NCBI GenBank assembly: GCA_004297335.1
Contig: SCUD01000035.1
Location: 24,167-88,166 of the forward strand
Length of the DNA stretch: 64,000 bases
From: Gammaproteobacteria bacterium
GTDB taxonomy: Bacteria > Pseudomonadota > Gammaproteobacteria > Steroidobacterales > Steroidobacteraceae
Reading direction: 5' to 3'
Every line of letters begins with the position of its first letter. Position 1 is the stretch's first letter. This document shows positions 10,213-17,425 of this stretch, one piece after another. Made by a program: the position numbers and the translations under genes. The notes under the pieces were generated by a model. That model had not been told where the DNA came from, ran no database searches, and worked only from the letters and a program-made list of their open reading frames with translations.

Positions 10213-11001
10213 ATGCTGCGACTCGATCGTGACCCGCGCGGCGTGGTGACGCTGACGCTCGACCGCCCCGAGGCCCGCAACGCGCTCTCGGCCGCACTGG
10301 TCGCCGAGCTCACGGCGGCGCTGGAGCGTCTGGCTGCCGACCCGGAGGTCCGCATCGTGCTGCTGACCGGCGCCGGCACGGCCTTCTGCGGCGGCGCCGA
10401 CATCGGCGAGATGCGCGCGGCCGGCCAGGCGTCACCCGCGGCGAACGAGGCCGATGCACGGCGCTTCACCCGCATGCTGGAATGCCTCGAGGGCCTGCCG
10501 CGACCGACGGTCGCCGTGGTCAATGGCGCTGCCTACGGCGGTGGCATCGGACTGATCGCGGCCTGCGACATTGCGATCGCCGCGGAGGACGCCCGCCTGG
10601 CCATTTCCGAGGTTCGCCTCGGCATCCTGCCGGCGATGATCTCGCCGTACGTGGTCCGCGCGATCGGGCTGCGGCAGGCCCGACGCTGGTGCCTCAGCGG
10701 CGAGGCGATGGATGCGGCGACCGCCGCGCGCATCGGCCTCCTGCACGAGACCGCGCCGGCCGCTGGCCTTCCGGCCGCTGTTGCCAGGCACGTGGAGGCG
10801 CTGCTGGCGGGCGGACCTGGCGCGCAGTCCGAAATCAAGCGCCTGCTCAACGCCGCCGCCGGTCGCGACGAAGCGAGCGACCGCGCCCGGAGCGCGACGA
10901 ATGCGCAGTGGCTCGCGCGGCTGCGCGCCAGCGACGAGGGCCGGGAAGGCCTGTCGGCCTACATCGAGAAGCGCCGCCCGGCCTGGTGGCGCGGCGCATG
11001 A
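10213..11001 (+). CDS. liuC: Enoyl-CoA hydratase family, probable 3-methylglutaconyl-CoA hydratase
   Basis: A 262-residue crotonase-fold protein with oxyanion-hole segments 'AFCGGADIGEMR' (near residue 60) and 'NGAAYGGGIGLIAACDIAIA' (near 110). The latter is followed by 'ISEVRLGILPAMISPYV'. Position between the two carboxylase subunit genes identifies it as the methylglutaconyl-CoA hydratase of leucine degradation. Sequence alone would only say enoyl-CoA hydratase/isomerase. It starts 3 bp after liuB, and its TGA overlaps the liuD ATG (ATGA), so it is almost certainly co-translated. Confidence 0.9.
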   Translation: MLRLDRDPRGVVTLTLDRPEARNALSAALVAELTAALERLAADPEVRIVLLTGAGTAFCGGADIGEMRAAGQASPAANEADARRFTRMLECLEGLPRPTVAVVNGAAYGGGIGLIAACDIAIAAEDARLAISEVRLGILPAMISPYVVRAIGLRQARRWCLSGEAMDAATAARIGLLHETAPAAGLPAAVARHVEALLAGGPGAQSEIKRLLNAAAGRDEASDRARSATNAQWLARLRASDEGREGLSAYIEKRRPAWWRGA

Positions 11002-12971
11002 AGCTGCAGCGCCTGTTGATCGCGAACCGCGGCGAAATCGCCTGCCGCGTCATCCGCAGCTGTCGGCGGCTCGGCGTCCGCACCATCGCGGTGTACTCGG
11101 AGGCCGACCGCGGCGCCCGGCATGTGCGCGAGGCGGACGAAGCCTGGCCGATCGGCCCTTCCCCGGCGCGCGAGTCCTACCTCGACATCGGCCGCATCCT
11201 GGATACCGCGCGGGCCGCGCGCGCGGATGCGATCCACCCGGGCTACGGCTTCCTGTCCGAGAACGCGGACTTCGCCGCGGCCTGCGCCAGCGCCGGCATG
11301 GTCTTCATCGGCCCGCCGCCCGCGGCGATCCGGGCGATGGGCCTCAAGCACGAGGCCAAGGCGCTCGTCGCTGCCGCCGGCGTGCCGGTCGTGCCGGGCT
11401 ACGCGGGCGAGGAGCAGTCGGCGGCCCGGCTCCTCACTGAGGCGCGCAGCATCGGCTTCCCGCTGCTGGTCAAGGCGGTCGCCGGCGGCGGCGGCCGTGG
11501 CATGCGCGTCGTGCGTGCTCAGGAGGAGCTGGCCGATGCGATCACCGCGGCCCGCGCCGAGGCCGAGAGCGCCTTCGGCGACGGGCGCCTGCTGCTGGAA
11601 CGGTTCCTCGAGCAGCCGCGGCACATCGAGGTCCAGGTCTTCGGCGACCAGCACGGCGGTTGCGTGCACCTGTTCGAGCGCGAGTGCTCGGTACAGCGCC
11701 GCTACCAGAAGATCATCGAGGAATCCCCGTCGCCGTTCATCGATGCTGCCACTCGTGCCGCGATGACCGCGGCTGCGGTGCGCGCCGCGCGGGCGGTGGA
11801 TTATGTCAATGCCGGCACCATCGAGTTCATCGTCGCCGCCGACGGCAGCTTCTGCTTCATGGAGATGAACACGCGCCTCCAGGTCGAGCACCCGGTGACC
11901 GAAGCGATCACCGGCATCGACCTGGTCGAATGGCAGCTGGCCGTCGCCGATGGCGCGCCGCTGCCGCTCGCCCAGGAGCAGATCCGGCAGCAGGGCCATG
12001 CCTTCGAAGCCCGCATCTGCAGCGAGGACCCGGCCCGGGGCTTCCTGCCGTCGACCGGCGTGGTCGAGCGCTTCATCGCCCCGGAGCCCGACGCGAGCTG
12101 GCGCATCGACCGCGGCGTGGACGATGGCGATGCCGTCAGCGTCTGGTACGACGCGCTGGTCGCGAAAGTCATCGCGACCGGTGTCGACCGGGCCTCGGCG
12201 CTGGCGACGCTGCGGCACCGGCTCAATCGCACGGCGCTACATGGGGTCACGACCAACCTCGCGCTGCTGCGCAGGATCCTCGCGCATCCGGATTTCGCTG
12301 CCGGCGGCGTCGATACCGGGTTCGTGGACCGCGAACTCGCAAAGCTCGTGCGGCCGGCGCATCCCGATCCGCGGGCGGTGCTGCTCGCCGCGCGGGTGGC
12401 GGTCGACGGGATCGAGACCGCTGCCCGCGGTTCTGACCGGCTGTCGCCCTGGTCGCGGGGCGACGCCTGGCGCATGGCCGCGCCGGCGGTCCATTCCCTG
12501 GGACTGCAGCTGCCGGCGTTCCAGCGCGTCCGCGCCCGCTGCCAGGATGACCGGATCGAGGTCGCGATGGACGGCGAGGCCCTCGCGGGGCGAGTCCGCA
12601 GTGACGGGCGACAGTTTGTCGTCGAGATGGGCCCGGAGTCCCGGGGATTCGAGTTGATCCGCCACGGTACGCGGCTCCAGATCATCGGCGATCAGGCCGA
12701 TGAGATCACCCTCGCCCCGGCCTGGCCCTTCGAGCGCAGCGTGGACGATGCCGAGGCGCATCCGTCCTCGCCCCTGCCGGGACGGGTCGTCGCGCTCCAC
12801 GTCGCCACCGGGGACCTGGTCGAAGCCGGCCAGATCCTGGCGGTCGTCGAGGGCATGAAGGTTCAGCACTCCATCCGGGCGGCCCGCCCCGGGCGGATCA
12901 CCTCGGTGCGGGTCGCCCAGGGCGATCTGGTCGATGCCGAGGCCCTCCTGCTCGAACTAACACCGACCTGA
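10998..12971 (+). CDS. liuD: Methylcrotonyl-CoA carboxylase, biotin carboxylase/BCCP (alpha) subunit
   Basis: From the ATG at 10998 ('MKLQRLLIANRGEIACRVIR', 657 aa) this is a biotin carboxylase. The ATP-grasp loop 'KAVAGGGGRGMRVV' lies near residue 160 and 'FMEMNTRLQVEHPVTE' near 290. The C-terminal biotinyl domain carries 'VVEGMKVQH', with the Lys that receives biotin (EGMK instead of the common EAMK). It carboxylates biotin with ATP and bicarbonate and works with LiuB. No liuE (HMG-CoA lyase) follows. The next gene is an SDR after 86 bp of repeat-bearing DNA. Confidence 0.93.
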   Translation: MKLQRLLIANRGEIACRVIRSCRRLGVRTIAVYSEADRGARHVREADEAWPIGPSPARESYLDIGRILDTARAARADAIHPGYGFLSENADFAAACASAGMVFIGPPPAAIRAMGLKHEAKALVAAAGVPVVPGYAGEEQSAARLLTEARSIGFPLLVKAVAGGGGRGMRVVRAQEELADAITAARAEAESAFGDGRLLLERFLEQPRHIEVQVFGDQHGGCVHLFERECSVQRRYQKIIEESPSPFIDAATRAAMTAAAVRAARAVDYVNAGTIEFIVAADGSFCFMEMNTRLQVEHPVTEAITGIDLVEWQLAVADGAPLPLAQEQIRQQGHAFEARICSEDPARGFLPSTGVVERFIAPEPDASWRIDRGVDDGDAVSVWYDALVAKVIATGVDRASALATLRHRLNRTALHGVTTNLALLRRILAHPDFAAGGVDTGFVDRELAKLVRPAHPDPRAVLLAARVAVDGIETAARGSDRLSPWSRGDAWRMAAPAVHSLGLQLPAFQRVRARCQDDRIEVAMDGEALAGRVRSDGRQFVVEMGPESRGFELIRHGTRLQIIGDQADEITLAPAWPFERSVDDAEAHPSSPLPGRVVALHVATGDLVEAGQILAVVEGMKVQHSIRAARPGRITSVRVAQGDLVDAEALLLELTPT

Positions 12972-12977
12972 GCGTTG

Positions 12978-12992
12978 TTTTGCGTCGCAAGA
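12978..12992. promoter_or_regulatory. TTTTGC-GTC-GCAA inverted repeat (distal copy before SDR)
   Basis: TTTTGCGTCGCAAGA contains the perfect 11-bp palindrome TTGCGTCGCAA and shares the TTTTGC/GCAA arms of the repeats at 5295 and 13033. It starts just after the liuD stop, so it could mark a second promoter inside the cluster. Confidence 0.4.
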
Positions 12993-13032
12993 CGCGCTAA
13001 CGTTCTGTCCTTTAAGGGCTGCAGGCACCTCG

Positions 13033-13048
13033 TTTTGCAGGTGCAAAA
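13033..13048. promoter_or_regulatory. TTTTGCA-GG-TGCAAAA inverted repeat (proximal copy before SDR)
   Basis: A perfect inverted repeat with 7-bp arms and a 2-bp spacer, ending 9 bp before the SDR start codon. A protein bound here would cover the ribosome-binding region or the transcription start. It is the strongest member of the three-site TTTTGC/GCAAAA family in this window. Confidence 0.5.
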
Positions 13049-13057
13049 GGATGGGAC

Positions 13058-13819
13058 ATGGACCTGAAGAAGAAAGTCGTCGTGATCACCGGCGGTGGTC
13101 GTGGGCTCGGGCGGGCGATGGCACTGGCCTTTGCGGCCGAGGGCGCCGACATCGCAGTACTTGACCTCGACGCCGCGGAACTGGCCGAAACCTGTGCGCT
13201 GTGCCAGGCGCAGGGAGTGCGCGCGAGCGCGTATCCGGCCAACGTCACGAACGAAGCACAGGTGATTGCGAGCCTCGACGGCGTGGTCGCCGACTTCGGC
13301 CGTCTGGACGTGATGATCAATAACGCCGGGATCACCCGCGATGCGCTGCTGGTCAAGGTCAAGGACGGCGAGGTCGTCGGCGGCATGACCCTGGCCCAGT
13401 GGCAGGCGGTCATCGACGTCAACCTGACCGGCGTATTCCTGGGCGGGCGTGAGGCGGCCGCACGCATGATCCGGCTCGGCAACGGCGGCCTGATCATCAA
13501 TATTTCCTCGGTCTCCCGCGAGGGCAACCCCGGGCAGACCAACTACACGGCCGCCAAGGCCGGGGTCGCGGCGATGGCCGTGGTCTGGGCCAAGGAGCTT
13601 GCGCGCTACGGCATCCGCAGCGCCGCCATCGCCCCGGGGTTCTGCTCGACCGAGATCCTGTCCTCGATGAAGCCGGAGGCGCTCGCCAAAGTCACGGCCC
13701 CGGTGCCGCTCAAGCGCCTGGGCGAACCGGCCGAGATCGCCTCGACTGCGGTCTTCATCGCCCGGAATGATTTCGTGACCGGGCGCGTGATTGAGGTAGA
13801 CGGCGGCCTGCGCCTGTAA
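13058..13819 (+). CDS. FabG-like short-chain dehydrogenase (3-oxoacyl/acetoacetyl-CoA reductase type)
   Basis: A 253-residue classical SDR. The cofactor motif is '[11 protein letters not shown]' at residues 12-22, 'NNAG' is near 88, the catalytic Ser lies in 'NISSVSREG', and the Tyr-Lys pair is in 'NYTAAKAG' near 167. The C-terminal '[10 protein letters not shown]' is FabG-like. It would reduce or oxidise a 3-oxo/3-hydroxyacyl thioester in the cytoplasm. Two TTTTGC/GCAAAA repeats lie directly upstream, the same arms as before the thiolase. Thiolase plus reductase under one operator is also the phaA-phaB logic, but no phaC synthase is visible. The substrate is therefore open. Confidence 0.88.
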   Translation: MDLKKKVVVITGGGRGLGRAMALAFAAEGADIAVLDLDAAELAETCALCQAQGVRASAYPANVTNEAQVIASLDGVVADFGRLDVMINNAGITRDALLVKVKDGEVVGGMTLAQWQAVIDVNLTGVFLGGREAAARMIRLGNGGLIINISSVSREGNPGQTNYTAAKAGVAAMAVVWAKELARYGIRSAAIAPGFCSTEILSSMKPEALAKVTAPVPLKRLGEPAEIASTAVFIARNDFVTGRVIEVDGGLRL

Positions 13820-13856
13820 TATTGACCCTCAGGAAGCATCAGGAGAATCCAGCACC

Positions 13857-14624
13857 ATGCAATCCGACCAGATCAGGGCCGTCGTCACCGGCGGTGCTTC
13901 AGGCCTCGGGCTCGCCACTGCGACCCGCATCATTGCCGGCGGCGGACGGGCCGTGCTGCTCGACCTCCAGGACGAACTCGGCAAGGCCGCCGCGGCGCGA
14001 TTGGGGGCCGCGGCCCGTTTCGAGCACTGCGACGTCACCGATGAGGCCGGGACCGAGGCCGCAATCGGCGCCGCCGCGAAGTGGCTCGGCGGGCTGAACG
14101 TCGCGGTGAACTGCGCCGGCATCGGCGTGGCCGCGAAGCTGCTCGGCAAGGACGGCCCGCTGTCCACGGCCGCGTTCACCCGCGTGCTCACGGTCAACAC
14201 CGTCGGCCACTTCACCGTGGACCGCGCGGCGGCAGCGCTGATGCAGCACAACACGCCGGACGCCGGCGGTGAACGCGGCCTGCTGATCCACACCGCGTCG
14301 GTCGCCGCTTACGAAGGCCAGATCGGCCAGGTGGCCTATTCGGCCTCCAAGGCCGCGAATGCCGGCATGATCCTGCCGCTGGCGCGCGAGCTCGCCCGCT
14401 TCGGCATCCGCGTCGTCGGCATCGCGCCGGGCCTGTTCGCGACGCCGATGATGGCCGGCCTGCCCCAGGAAGCTCAGGACTCCCTCGGCCGCCAGGTGCC
14501 ATTTCCGCCGCGCCTCGGCAAGCCCGAGGAATACGCCGACCTGGTCGCGGCGATCTGCGCCAATCCGATGCTGAACGGCACGACCATCCGGCTCGACGGC
14601 GCGATCCGCATGGCGCCGAAGTGA
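13857..14624 (+). CDS. SDR, 3-hydroxyacyl-CoA dehydrogenase type II (HSD10-like)
   Basis: A 255-residue SDR with 'VVTGGASGLGLATA' at the N terminus, 'NCAGIG', Ser in 'HTASVAAYEGQIGQ' and the Tyr-Lys pair in 'AYSASKAA'. 'GIAPGLFATPMMAGLPQE' and 'RLGKPEEYADLV' are typical of the 17beta-HSD10 / 2-methyl-3-hydroxybutyryl-CoA dehydrogenase group. That enzyme oxidises the isoleucine-pathway intermediate with NAD+. The start has AGGAGA about 12 nt upstream. It lies 37 bp after the FabG-like SDR in the same direction, and its product could feed the thiolase at 5396. Confidence 0.88.
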   Translation: MQSDQIRAVVTGGASGLGLATATRIIAGGGRAVLLDLQDELGKAAAARLGAAARFEHCDVTDEAGTEAAIGAAAKWLGGLNVAVNCAGIGVAAKLLGKDGPLSTAAFTRVLTVNTVGHFTVDRAAAALMQHNTPDAGGERGLLIHTASVAAYEGQIGQVAYSASKAANAGMILPLARELARFGIRVVGIAPGLFATPMMAGLPQEAQDSLGRQVPFPPRLGKPEEYADLVAAICANPMLNGTTIRLDGAIRMAPK

Positions 14625-14639
14625 TCGCGGGCTGAGCCG

Positions 14640-16031
14640 ATGCGCCGCGGCACCGCCTGGTTGTCGCTCACGGCACTGCTGGCCGTTCTTGCGGCCGGCT
14701 GTGCCGCGGGCCCGCGGCCAGCCGCGGTCCCGGCCGGCATCGACGTCCCGGTCGAGTACTACCGGCTCGACAACGGCCTGCGCGTCGTGCTGTCGCGCGA
14801 TGCGAGTGCACCGACGGTCACGGCCGGCGTCTGGTACCGGATCGGCTTCCGCAACGAGCCGCGCGGCCGCACCGGCTTCGCGCACCTGTTCGAACACATG
14901 ATGTTCCAGGGCTCGGCCAACCTCGGCAAGATGGAGTTCATCCGGCTGATCGAGGGCAACGGCGGGATCCTGAACGGCTCGACGCGCTTCGACTACACCA
15001 ACTACTTCCAGGTCGTGCCGGCGCACACGCTGGAAACCGTGCTGTGGGCCGAGGCGGATCGCATGCGCGGGCTGGCCATCACGCAGGACAACCTCGACAA
15101 CCAGCGCAGCGTGGTCCAGAACGAGGTCCGCGATAACGTACTGAACCGGCCGTATGGCGGCTTCCCGTGGCTGTCGCTGCCGCAGCTCGCCAACGAGAAC
15201 TGGCACAACGCGCACAACTTCTACGGCGACATGGCTGATCTCGACGCGGCGACGCTCGCAGACGTGCGTGAGTTCTTCGAGCGCTACTACGCTCCGGGCA
15301 ACGCCGTGCTGGTCGTCGCCGGCGATTTCGACCCGCAGCAGGCCCGCGGCTGGATCGAGCGTTACTTCGGCCCGGTGCCGGCGCGCGCGACACCGCCGCG
15401 GCCGGATGTGTCCGAGCCGCGCCAGCAGGCCGGGAAGAGGCATTCGCAAGTGGATCCGCTCGCGCCGCGGCCCGGCCTCGCGCTCGCCTGGCACGTGCCA
15501 CCGCGCGGCACGCCGGAGCACTACGCTTTCGGCCTGCTCGACCAGATCCTGCTGCAGGGCGAGGACAGCCGGCTCTGGCAGCGGCTGGTCCGCGAGCGCG
15601 GTTTTGCCGGCGAGGTCGCCGGCGGCGTCAACCTGCTTGGCAATCTGTTCGACTACGACGGCCCGATGCTGTGGATGGTCTACCTCGTGCACGATGATCC
15701 GGCCGCCGCGGATGCGATCCTCGCCGAGCTCGACGCCGAGATCGCCCGCATACAACGCGAACCGCCGTCGGCCGCGGAATTCGAGCGGGCACTGACCAAG
15801 CTGCGCGCCGGCCTCTATGATCTCGCCGGCTCGAATACGCGCTTCGGGCTGAGCAACCTGCTGGCCGCATTTGCGCTGTTCGACGACGACCCGTCCCGGA
15901 TCAATCGCCTCGAGGAGCAGTTCCGTGCAGTCACACCGGAGCTGATCCGGCAGGTCGCCGCGGACTGGCTGCAGCCGGAGAATCGCACGATCCTGAGCCT
16001 GGCGCCGGGCCGCGCGGCGGGCCAGCCATGA
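14640..16031 (+). CDS. M16 zinc peptidase (pitrilysin/insulinase family), catalytic partner, lipoprotein
   Basis: The 463-residue protein begins with a hydrophobic signal ending in the lipobox 'VLAAGC' (Cys at about 21), so it is probably lipid-anchored in the envelope. The inverted zinc motif HXXEH is present as 'HLFEHMMF', and the distal Glu lies in 'VQNEVRDN' about 75 residues on, as in active M16 subunits. Length matches the small two-gene M16B type. The next gene overlaps by 4 bp and encodes the inactive partner, and the two should form a heterodimer. Substrate peptides are unknown. It follows the SDR gene by only 15 bp but is functionally unrelated to it. Confidence 0.9.
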   Translation: MRRGTAWLSLTALLAVLAAGCAAGPRPAAVPAGIDVPVEYYRLDNGLRVVLSRDASAPTVTAGVWYRIGFRNEPRGRTGFAHLFEHMMFQGSANLGKMEFIRLIEGNGGILNGSTRFDYTNYFQVVPAHTLETVLWAEADRMRGLAITQDNLDNQRSVVQNEVRDNVLNRPYGGFPWLSLPQLANENWHNAHNFYGDMADLDAATLADVREFFERYYAPGNAVLVVAGDFDPQQARGWIERYFGPVPARATPPRPDVSEPRQQAGKRHSQVDPLAPRPGLALAWHVPPRGTPEHYAFGLLDQILLQGEDSRLWQRLVRERGFAGEVAGGVNLLGNLFDYDGPMLWMVYLVHDDPAAADAILAELDAEIARIQREPPSAAEFERALTKLRAGLYDLAGSNTRFGLSNLLAAFALFDDDPSRINRLEEQFRAVTPELIRQVAADWLQPENRTILSLAPGRAAGQP

Positions 16032-17383
16032 GGCCGGCCGTGCTCGCCGCGCTCGTCCTCGGCGCGACGCTGCTCACCGGCGCCCACGCGGCCGAGGCAC
16101 CACCACCGCCCGGCACGCCACGCGACTTCACGCTGCCGGCCAAGGAGACCGTGCACCTCGACAACGGTCTCGCGATCACCTTCGTTCCGTGGGGGCGCAT
16201 CCCGAAGACCACCGTGCTCGCGGTCGTACGCACCGGCAACATCGACGAGGGCGAGAACACCTGGCTCGCCGACGTCGCGGTCGAGATGCTGCGCGAAGGC
16301 GCGGCCGATCGCTCCGCCGAAGACATCGCGCGCGACGTCGCCGGCATGGGCGGCAGCCTCGCGCTCGCCGCCGGTGCCGAGCAGACGACCATCGGCCTGT
16401 CGGTGCTCTCGGAACATGCGCCGCAGGCGGCGCGGCTGATCGCCGACCTGCTGCGGCGGCCGCGCTTCCCGGCCGGGGAACTGCCGCGCGTGCTGGCGAA
16501 TTTCGAACGCCAGCTGAGTGTCGCTAGGGCGGAACCCGATGCGCTTGCGGATGAGGCGCTCGCCGCACTGGTCTGGGGCGATCACCCGTTTGCGCGTACC
16601 CTGCCGCGCCCCGGCCAGCTCGCGGGTTACGGCATCGAGGCGGTTCAGGATTTCCATGCGCGCAACTTCGGCGCGCTGCGCACCCAGGTGTACGTCGCTG
16701 GCCGCTTCGACCGCAGTGCGCTCGAGCAGGCGCTGCGCGAAGTCTTCGCCGACTGGGCAGCGGGCCCGCCGCCGGCCGAACGGCCGCCGGTCGCGAGCCA
16801 GCAGGCCCGGCAGCAGTTCATCGAGCGGCCCGGCTCGAACCAGACCACCGTGCGGATCGCGGTGCCGGTCACCGGGCCGGCGCAGGAGGGCTGGTTCCCG
16901 GTCTCGGTGATGAACACGCTGCTCGGCGGCTCGTTCATCTCGCGGATCACGACCAACCTGCGCGAGGACAAGGGCTATGCGTACTCGCCCGGCTCAACGC
17001 TCCGCGTGTTCCGCGGTGCCGCACTGTGGGTGCTCGAGGCGGACGTGACCGCCGCGCACACCGCGGCCGCACTCGCGGAGATCGAAAGCGAGATCGAGCG
17101 CCTGAGCCGCGAGCCACCATCGCCAGAGGAGCTGCGCGCCATCGCAAACTATCGCGCCGGCCTGTTCGTCGTGGTCAATTCGAGCGCCAGTGGCCTGCTC
17201 GCGCAGCTCGCCTTCCTCGAACTGCACGGCCTGCCGGACGAGTACCTGACCCGCTGGGTCGCCAATGTCCACGCGGTGACCCCGGCCGAGGTCAGCGCCG
17301 CCGCCGCGCGCTTCCTGCGCCCCGAGGCGATGACGACGGTCCTCGTCGGCGAAAAAGGGGACAGTCCCCTTTTTTCGCCATAG
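16028..17383 (+). CDS. M16 peptidase homologue without zinc motif (partner subunit)
   Basis: A 451-residue exported M16-fold protein with signal peptide 'AALVLGATLLTGAHAAEA'. Where the catalytic subunit has HXXEH this one reads 'LADVAVEMLREG', so it lacks zinc ligands. The C-terminal half keeps the substrate-binding 'LREDKGYAYS' element, typical of M16 partners. The ATG overlaps the TGA of the preceding gene (ATGA), so translation is coupled. The last ten codons ('EKGDSPLFSP' and the TAG) lie within a REP-like repeat unit. Most of the normal C terminus therefore precedes the repeat, but the end of the gene has been captured by it. Confidence 0.9.
   Translation: MRPAVLAALVLGATLLTGAHAAEAPPPPGTPRDFTLPAKETVHLDNGLAITFVPWGRIPKTTVLAVVRTGNIDEGENTWLADVAVEMLREGAADRSAEDIARDVAGMGGSLALAAGAEQTTIGLSVLSEHAPQAARLIADLLRRPRFPAGELPRVLANFERQLSVARAEPDALADEALAALVWGDHPFARTLPRPGQLAGYGIEAVQDFHARNFGALRTQVYVAGRFDRSALEQALREVFADWAAGPPPAERPPVASQQARQQFIERPGSNQTTVRIAVPVTGPAQEGWFPVSVMNTLLGGSFISRITTNLREDKGYAYSPGSTLRVFRGAALWVLEADVTAAHTAAALAEIESEIERLSREPPSPEELRAIANYRAGLFVVVNSSASGLLAQLAFLELHGLPDEYLTRWVANVHAVTPAEVSAAAARFLRPEAMTTVLVGEKGDSPLFSP
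17351..17377. repeat. REP-like palindrome, copy 1 (A-centred)
   Basis: AAAAAGGGGAC-A-GTCCCCTTTTT has perfect 11-bp arms around one base. It encodes the C terminus of the M16 partner gene. The GC stem followed by six T also has the form of a rho-independent terminator. Together with copy 2 it forms an inverted pair, as in REP doublets mobilised by RAYT transposases. Confidence 0.75.
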
Positions 17384-17385
17384 GC

Positions 17386-17412
17386 GGAAAAAGGGGACTG
17401 TCCCCTTTTTCG
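17386..17412. repeat. REP-like palindrome, copy 2 (T-centred, inverted to copy 1)
   Basis: AAAAAGGGGAC-T-GTCCCCTTTTT is the mirror of copy 1, separated from it by a few bases that include the TAG stop of the M16 gene. GGCG/CGCC-type flanks extend the pair into a larger imperfect palindrome. It ends 13 bp before the ETF-QO start codon. Confidence 0.75.
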
Positions 17413-17413
17413 C

Positions 17414-17419
17414 TATACT
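17414..17419 (+). promoter_or_regulatory. Possible -10 box TATACT just upstream of ETF-QO
   Basis: TATACT lies immediately after REP copy 2 and only 6 bp before the ATG at 17426. If it is used, transcription would start at or next to the start codon, giving a leaderless message. No ribosome-binding site is visible, which fits. No good -35 is seen because the upstream bases are repeat sequence. Confidence 0.3.
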
Positions 17420-17425
17420 TCCCGC

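Noticed and set aside
13899-15755. 618-residue minus-strand ORF
   Set aside because: It is antisense to the HSD10-like SDR and M16 genes, which carry clear motifs. It is codon-bias shadow.
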